Assembly (NCBI GenBank): GCA_009746045.1
Contig: RPFO01000072.1
Coordinates: 827,620-891,619, forward strand
DNA: 64,000 bases
Origin: Mesostigma viride
Lineage: Eukaryota; Streptophyta; Mesostigmatophyceae; Mesostigmatales; Mesostigmataceae
Direction: 5' to 3'
Of the stretch, positions 58,201 through 64,000 are shown piece after piece (the stretch's first letter is position 1; the number at the start of each line of letters is the position of its first letter). The notes below the pieces were generated by a model. That model ran no database searches. It was not told the origin of the DNA and saw only the letters and a program-made list of their open reading frames with translations. Made by a program: the position numbers and the translations under genes.

Positions 58201-61200
58201 GGCAGGTAGTCTACTCTCCTGCCCATAGTGCACCGGCAGGTAGTCTACTCTCCTGCCCATAGTGCACCGGCAGGTACTCTAATCTCCTGCCCATAGTGCA
58301 CCGGTAGGTACTCGACTCTCCTGCCCATAGTGCACCGGCAGGTACTCGACTCTCCTGCCCACAGTGCACCGGCAGGTAGTCTACTCTCCTGCCCATAGTG
58401 CACCGGCAGGTACTCTACTCTCCTGCCCATAGTGCACCGGCAGGTACTCTACTCTCCTGCCCATAGTGCACCGGCAGGTACTCTACTCTCCTGCCCGGTG
58501 CGGTGCGCATGCGCGTGCTGTACGCTATTGGCCACACTCCACCGGTGGGTGTTCTACGGACTGCCGGATGGCGTACGTTGCTTACGCGCACGCGATCTCC
58601 TGGTTGAATAGTTGGGGCTGGTGAGGGGGGTCTAGTAGGATTCATAGGGGGGCGCTGGTGAGGGGGGTCTAGTAGGATTCATAGGGGTGCTGGTGAGGGG
58701 GGTCTAGTAGGATTCATAGGGGTGCTGGTGAGGGGGGTCTAGTAGGATTCATAGGGGGGCGCTGGTGAGGGGGTCTAGTAGGATTCATAGGGGCGCTGGT
58801 GAGGGGGTCTAGTAGGATTCATAGGGGTGCTGGTGAGGGGGTCTAGTAGGATTCATAGGGGTGCTGGTGAGGGGGGTCTAGTAGGATTCATAGGGGGGCG
58901 CTGGTGAGGGGGGTCTAGTAGGATTCATAGGGGGGCGCTGGTGAGGGGGGTCTAGTAGGATTCATAGGGGGGCGCTGGTGAGGGGGGTCTAGTAGGATTC
59001 ATAGGGGGGCGCTGGTGAGGGGGGTCTAGTAGGATTCATAGGGGGGCGCTGGTGAGGGGGGTCTAGTAGGATTCATAGGGGTGCTGGTGAGGGGGGTCTA
59101 GTAGGATTCATAGGGGGGGCTGGTGGGAGTAGCGGGGAGTGTAGTAGCTGTCAAGAGTAGTGGGGTATACTGTTACGAATAATTAGCTTATTCGCCTAGC
59201 TAATTCATTCATGGCATTACTAGCCCTATGTGGTATGCCGCGCCAACTTTTCTTCTAGGCGCCGACACTTGTGGTCCTGTGCACCTATGTGTGTTGTTGG
59301 TTGTGAGTTGAGACTTGCACCTATGTGTGTTGTTGGTTGTGAGTTGAGACTGTTCCACGGCGGTTCGTGAGTAGCCACCTACGTACCTTGGACACAAGCG
59401 ATGCACTTGTGCACAACACTCTACTCTCGCGTTTTCTAGTGTCTCGGGTCCAGCCATGGATGCCGCGACCTGCGGGTTCCATCATGAGCTGTACCTGTGC
59501 TATCATGTAATAAAGTGGCATTGTTAATTATTGGAAGCGGTGGCAGAAAGCGCGATGTTGTCCGCCAGTAGATGAACGCAGCGATGGCCGTGTGGGCCAT
59601 GATGGCCGTGTGGGCCATGATGGCTGCGTGGGCCATGAAGGCTGCGTGGGCCATGATGGCTGCGTGGGCCATGAAGGCTGCGTGGGCCATGATGGCCGTG
59701 TGGGCCATGATGGCCGTGTGGGCCTTGATGGCCGTGTGGGCCATGATGGCCGCGTGGGCCATGATGCGCCCCTCGGGAGCACGTGCATTTTGGGGGGTTG
59801 TGCGTTGCAAGCAGGTGCCCGCGGTCCATTCACGCCCTTGTGTAGGAATGGCCAGCTGTCCGCGGTCGCACACATGTTTGTGTCCTACTTTGAATACTTC
59901 ATGTCGGTGCATGAATGCCGCTTGTCTGGTTTCGGTGACTGGACGCGTAGGCTTGCTTGCCCGCTGTCGTGAAATCATGCGTATGATGTTCAGATTTCAG
60001 GCGTCTTCTTTCCCGTGTGACGTTGCTTGCACCCCCACAACTGCATCCCCACCATGTGCAGCTGCGTGGGCTTTGCCCCCAACGGAGGGGTGGCTGGGGA
60101 TATCCCTGGGGCAGTGGACAGCAGGTGGGTTCTTCCTGGCCAATGCCTGTTCATGCAAGGATGGGCTTTTTTTTCTTGCTCGGTGATGTCAATATATCAT
60201 GAGGCAGCGGCGGCATGGCGTGTTATCGCCAGTGTAGGTGTAGGAATGGGCCTGCCCTTGCTCAGGCCAGATCCGCAGCGCCTTGTTGTGTGCTGCCAAC
60301 ACATCCCCCCAGCTGCTGCCCACCGCGGTAGACCACGCACGCGCACAGTTCGCAGGGCACATGGCCAAGGGAGGGTTGACCTTTGGGAGCCTCGCGTACC
60401 TCTGGCCCTGTTGCCTTACCGGCTTCTAGTTACCCATAGCATCTCAACGGTAGTCGGTCTCAAGCGATTCCTTGGTGGAGTCATTCTAACCTTTTCCATG
60501 CGTTGCCTGGGCCGGCGTTGTCTCGAGTATGAATGGAACGTTGTCTTGCGCTGATCATCGCTTCGTATTGACTATGCTTCACACGGAGCTTTTATTACTT
60601 TGACCCTAGTGCAGTTTAAAGAGTTGCCTGTTTCCATATTTGTAAAAGTAGGGCACACCTGTGCTCATGCCCCCCCCCCCCACACACGTTTTAGATTCTC
60701 AGGTTTAAGATCATGAGACTCTGGATTTGACCTCTACCTGTAGTATAATTGTATTAGAATGTAGTAGAACTTAGTAGAATCGAATCACAGTAGTAAGATT
60801 CTTTAAGATCGTGAGCCCTGGATTGGTCGGACCCCAGTCTTAAACGTGTGTGGGGGGGTGTAGTGTCATAATCAGTTTCCAGGTAAGGAAGGGGGTCATG
60901 GCTCCATGGCAACCTAGTTTTTTGCGTCAAGTGTTTTGTGTGGAGTGTTTTGCGCAGATCGATGGGGCTCCCCGCGTCTCACCATCCGGCAGCACTGTAC
61001 CTGGGTCCCTGCCACACTGTTCTTTGTACGTCCCAGGGGCTTCCTCCGGGTTGACCGGCACCTACGTGTGCAAGCAACGGCCAATGTCTTCGCGGCAGGG
61101 GACTGCATCGACATGTGAGTTAGAACTCGGCAGACCGTGGGAGGGAAGGCCAGAGGGGAGGAAGGAAGAATGGTAATTACACAGCCGATGACGCAGTGCT

Positions 61201-63768
61201 TGTTTTCGCTCCAAAACGGAAAGTCGTTAAGGTCTTTTGTGAAACGAAACAAGGGCATGGGTGCATGTTGTCTGACATGTGATCGTCATCCCACGCTTTT
61301 GCTCTTGACACCTTGCGAGTAGAGCAGGCAGTCACTTTCACTTTTTGCAAGTTGGTTGCCTTTGGTTGGCAGTTGAGCATCCGCAGATGACAGCATGCTC
61401 CTGCTCGCACACGGCCGCCAGCAGCAGGAAGAGTGTCTCGGTTTGTTATGGAAAAAAAACGGTTGGTCGCAGCCCTTCACTCTTTCCCCTCGGGTGCTGC
61501 CATCACAGCCAATGACGAGCCGCCACCTGGCACCTGCCACGGCATCTCATCGCACACACTGCCCCTCCCTGTCTCCGCATGCGAGTTACCTATCTCTGTG
61601 CACGGCAGCCGCAGGCAGGTGGTTGCTTTCTGGCGTCACGGAATGACATCCAGGCTGCTCCTGTACCTTGTGTAAGACCCCACCCATTCCCTCTCCTTCG
61701 TTCCACTTGCTGGCCCGGACTAGCTTTGGAATATGGGTGTTGTAACGTTCCCCGCCTGCCTCTGCCCTCCTCATATCGCGCCACCTGGCAGCCCCGACGA
61801 GAAGACGGCGCTGACGGCGGAGCTGAGCGGCACCCTTGCGGCGCGTAACGTTCTGCGATGCCTCGCCGCGCGCAGGGAGGGGGGTAGTGCGGCACTGCTG
61901 ACATTCCCGCAGGTACGACCCTCCTTGCATCTGCGGTGCCAGTCTCACCTCAATGCCACCATTCACGCACATGTGCGGTGCCTCAACATGGATGACGTGC
62001 TCTGTGTAATGCGGCACATGCGGAGGCTTGCCTTTTACAGTGCAGACGCTACTCGGACAGTACAGCGGTCAGCCTCTCACATTCAGTGCAGACGCTACTT
62101 GGACAGTACAGCGGTCAGCCTCTCACATACAGTGCAGGCGCTACTTGGACAGTACAGCGGTCAGCCTCTCACATACAGTGCAGGCGCTACTTGGACAGTA
62201 CAGCGGTCAGCCTCTCACATACAGTGCAGGCGCTACTTGGACAGTACAGCGGTCAGCCTCTCACATACAGTGCAGGCGCTACTTGGACAGTACAGCGGTC
62301 AGCCTCTCACGCTGCATGGTGTGCGCTGATGCCGTCGTGTGGCTCACTGTGTCAGCACGTCCGCTTTTGGAAGAGGCATGCGTCACCAGCTTGCATGGAG
62401 GCATTTGCATGGAATGGCGATCCCCTTGAAGCATGTGTGGCGTGCTTTGGTGTAATTATACAATTTGGTCACTACGGGATAGGCGCTTTGTCTGAGGGCC
62501 TTGCGTTGATGTGTCTCTGATACGGAGCGGCGGCAGCTTTCCTGATCACCCCCACTGCTGGCATACGTTGAAGCCCGATGATGCCTTCGGCTGGTCCCCG
62601 CATGATCATGCCGATGTTGTGCTGGCATACGTTTCCCACCCGTTGTTGTCCCTCGGTGAGGACACCCTTCCCTTTCCCCTGCCACGGCCACGGTCATGCC
62701 ACGGTGGGTCATGCCGCGGCCCCACCACCCTGCCCACCAATGTGTGCGCGACCAAAGCACGTTCACCATCCAACCCACCCACTCGCCTGCCCACCCGCCC
62801 GCCCGCCCGCACGCCCGTCCACTCACCCACCCCACACACGCGCTAACGTGCGCGCCACTACCTGACCATCCACACTGCAGGACATCTGCAACGGCCGGTC
62901 GACTGTGCCCATCGTGACCGTGGTCAGCCTGTACAAGGTGCGTGACTCATGGCAGGTGTAGGTGCATCATCGTGGTGGGTGGGATCTCGCCATCTGGCCA
63001 CGTGCCTCTGTCCCAGTTGCATTGTCTGCATGTCGAATCGCTGTAATGGGGATGACACCATGACAGCACATCCAGTTGCCGCAAGGGGGCCGTAAGATGG
63101 CTGCGCCCATGCTTGCTTTCCCACCGCGCGCTATCTTGATGGCTGCGCCCGTGCTTCCTTACCCATGTTTGGGCGATCACCGCGCGCGATCTTGATGGCA
63201 TTGGCATCACGATCAGTGCTCGTTCCATGCCCTGTCTCGGGATCGCATGGCATCACAGGTACCGGTGTTCCTGGCATCCCAGGGATGCTTGTCATGTAAC
63301 GACATCGCTGGCTTTGCGGGCGGCCTTGCGCCTAGGAATGCCAGCAGCTGCGAGGCTCCGCGTGATGCGTGTAGCTCCAACCCTGGTGCCTCATCATGGT
63401 GCCCACACGGGGTTCTGACTCGATGTATCCAAGGTTTGTACCTGGCTTGTCTCACCTGTGTTTGTATGCTGTCTATGTAACATGGTTACCTGGATCGTCC
63501 CCCCCCCCGCCGCACAGCACGAGGCGATCATGCAGTTCAACCGCCTGGTCATCAGCGGCCGCCTCCCCGCGCTCTTCAAGTGGGTCATCGAGACGCTCGT
63601 GGTACGCCCCCGCCCCACACATGTGCTGGCATTGGTGGCATTGGTGGCATTGTGGCATTTGTTGCATTCGCGGCATTTGTGGCACGCTCTTTTTTTTTTC
63701 TTTTTCCTTACTACCAGTTGTCGAGACGCTCGCGGTACATTCAAAGGATTCTGGCATTTGTGGCATGA
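43236..63768 (+). CDS. AIF/FSP1-like FAD-dependent NAD(P)H oxidoreductase, 10 predicted exons
   Basis: Predicted exons: 43236-43430, 43734-44230, 45233-45336, 45875-46301, 58478-58544, 60993-61114, 61792-61912, 62881-62937, 63518-63601, 63718-63768. Phases match at every join and sum to 574 residues. Signatures in order: FAD Rossmann motif VVVVGGSFAGQRAYN; FWEYTPGILRCLVEP; FDYCILATGSRY; second (NAD(P)H) Rossmann SVAIIGGGTVGVELAAEIVG; RLLERMGPSAS; LYAIGHTPP; RVQATANVFAAGDCID (FAD-binding GD); EKTALTAELSGTLAARNVL; QFNRLVISGRLPALFKWVIE. This matches AIF-M2/FSP1 and type-II NADH dehydrogenase-like flavoproteins that pass electrons from NAD(P)H to quinones; substrate and location are not predictable here. 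Oddities: a low-complexity insert at the end of exon 2, a roughly 90-residue insert in exon 4, and intron 4 being a 12.2-kb satellite. Exons 5 and 10 are the least certain. More sequence may be missing between exons 1 and 2. Confidence 0.8.
45067..45232. repeat. (CCA)n trinucleotide array ending at a splice acceptor
   Basis: About 55 CCA triplets run without interruption; the last one supplies the CAG acceptor of exon 3 (ACCAG|C at 45232/45233). It replaces a normal pyrimidine tract with a CCA tract. Confidence 0.95.
45842..45874 (+). other. Polypyrimidine tract and acceptor of exon 4
   Basis: A C-run and CTTCCCCC lead into CAG|GCCTGC. The acceptor completes the Arg codon split after C at 45336, in frame with RLLERMGPSAS. 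Confidence 0.7.
46302..58496. repeat. 34-bp tandem array, 358 units, filling one intron
   Basis: From the first GGTACT motif (46306 anchor) to the last (58478) is 12,172 bp, exactly 358 x 34, so there is no net insertion or deletion. Each unit contains a donor-like CAGGTAGT or CAGGTACT and an acceptor-like CTCTCCTGCCCACAG (or CATAG). Variation is almost confined to four positions of the unit (C/G at 5, T/G at 8, C/T at 22, C/G at 29, counting from GGTA); rare variants are CCCCGG, CCGGTAGG and GTAATC. The first unit overlaps the end of exon 4 (TACCG|GTAGGTACT). The many 61-163 residue frames on both strands are read-through of the unit, not genes. Confidence 0.98.
58611..59130. repeat. 34-37-bp tandem repeat, about 14 copies (intron 5)
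   Basis: The core is GCTGGTGAGGGGGGTCTAG, then TAGGATTCATAGGGG. Unit length varies with the G-run and with a GC or T joint. It starts 66 bases after the exon-5 donor. GGTGAGG in each unit is again a good 5' splice-site match. Confidence 0.95.
59275..59350. repeat. 38-bp direct repeat, 2 copies
   Basis: TGCACCTATGTGTGTTGTTG plus GTTGTGAGTTGAGACT occurs twice in tandem in intron 5. Confidence 0.9.
59583..59766. repeat. 18-bp tandem repeat, about 10 copies
   Basis: The unit GGCCGTGTGGGCCATGAT has variants GGCTGCGTGGGCCATGAA. All three frames stay open on both strands because 18 is a multiple of three; I do not consider the frames genes. Intron 5 of the oxidoreductase gene. Confidence 0.92.
62035..62311. 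repeat. 46-bp tandem repeat, 6 copies (intron 7)
   Basis: The unit contains ACAGTGCAGGCGCTACTTGG and ACAGTACAGCGGTCAGCC followed by TCTCACAT. Pyrimidine-rich CCTCTCACATACAG|TGCAG resembles a splice acceptor and shares ACAGTGCA with the 34-bp unit of intron 4. Confidence 0.93.
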
Positions 63769-64000
63769 GTGGCACTGCGGTGCACCTGTTGGGCGGCTTG
63801 CAGGTACGGCTTTTGTGGGTAACGACTATTGGTTGGCTGTCTCTTTTTCTTCTAAGTAAGGACTAGCCGTGTGTAAATAAGGACAAGAGAGTTGTGGGCC
63901 ACCATAGGACTTTCATAGGACTTTCTGCGGCCTGCTGTGACGGGCGGCTGCCCTTGTGCACACGTGGCAAGATGCAGCCCTGCGTATCTGCCTATTGCCC
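63769..64000. other. Downstream flank of the oxidoreductase gene
   Basis: It follows the predicted stop codon (TGA 63766-63768). The direct repeat CATAGGACTTTC occurs twice near 63,903-63,926. Nothing else is recognised before the window ends. Confidence 0.3.

Noticed and set aside
46310..58490. Dozens of open frames of 61-163 codons on both strands with 34-residue periodicity
   Set aside because: They are reading-through of the 34-bp unit in all frames; ends depend only on CATAG and CTAC variants. No independent coding sign.

Overview
The window is nuclear DNA of a eukaryote. Coding sequence is split into short exons with GT-AG introns (one GC-AG), exon phases agree across the joins, and transposons and satellites fill the introns. 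A likely source is a green alga or related protist: the membrane protein at the left end has the N-terminal layout I know from algal predicted proteins (one membrane segment, then a CGDGVC...GRFGC...DCG cysteine cluster). That placement is an inference; no ribosomal or organelle marker is present.

Layout. 1-442: TA-flanked MITE. 1544-16903 (minus): membrane-protein gene with a 13.4 kb intron. The intron holds a nearly intact, recently inserted LTR retrotransposon (2718-10235) and a TTAA-flanked piggyBac-like element (13158-14856). 17461-17840: Harbinger-like MITE with a 102-bp perfect palindrome. 18358-22231 (plus): a complete four-exon gene for the V-ATPase assembly factor Vma12/TMEM199. 22963-24701: second piggyBac-like element. 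25979-29044: imperfect 2-kb tandem duplication in which one copy carries an extra 798 bp with inverted repeats, overlapping fragments of an unidentified coiled-coil gene. 30042-33536 (minus): large kinase ORF with coiled coil, kinase, HECT-like region and C-terminal RZ-type zinc finger. 34160-38752 (minus): five ankyrin exons that probably belong to the same gene as the kinase. 43236-63768 (plus): ten-exon gene for an AIF/FSP1-like FAD-NAD(P)H oxidoreductase, one intron of which is a 12.2-kb array of exactly 358 units of 34 bp.

The most unusual theme is the link between satellites and splice sites. The 34-bp array starts at a 5' splice site, ends at the next predicted 3' splice site, and repeats both kinds of signal in every unit. 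A CCA array ends at another acceptor, and octamer and CCCT arrays lie 16-37 bp from donors in the ankyrin gene. The strongest candidates for something undescribed are this repeated-splice-site intron, a retrotransposon whose integrase precedes its protease, and the ankyrin-kinase-HECT-like-RZ protein.

All exon models are by eye from splice consensus, reading frame and family knowledge; no alignment or transcript data were available.
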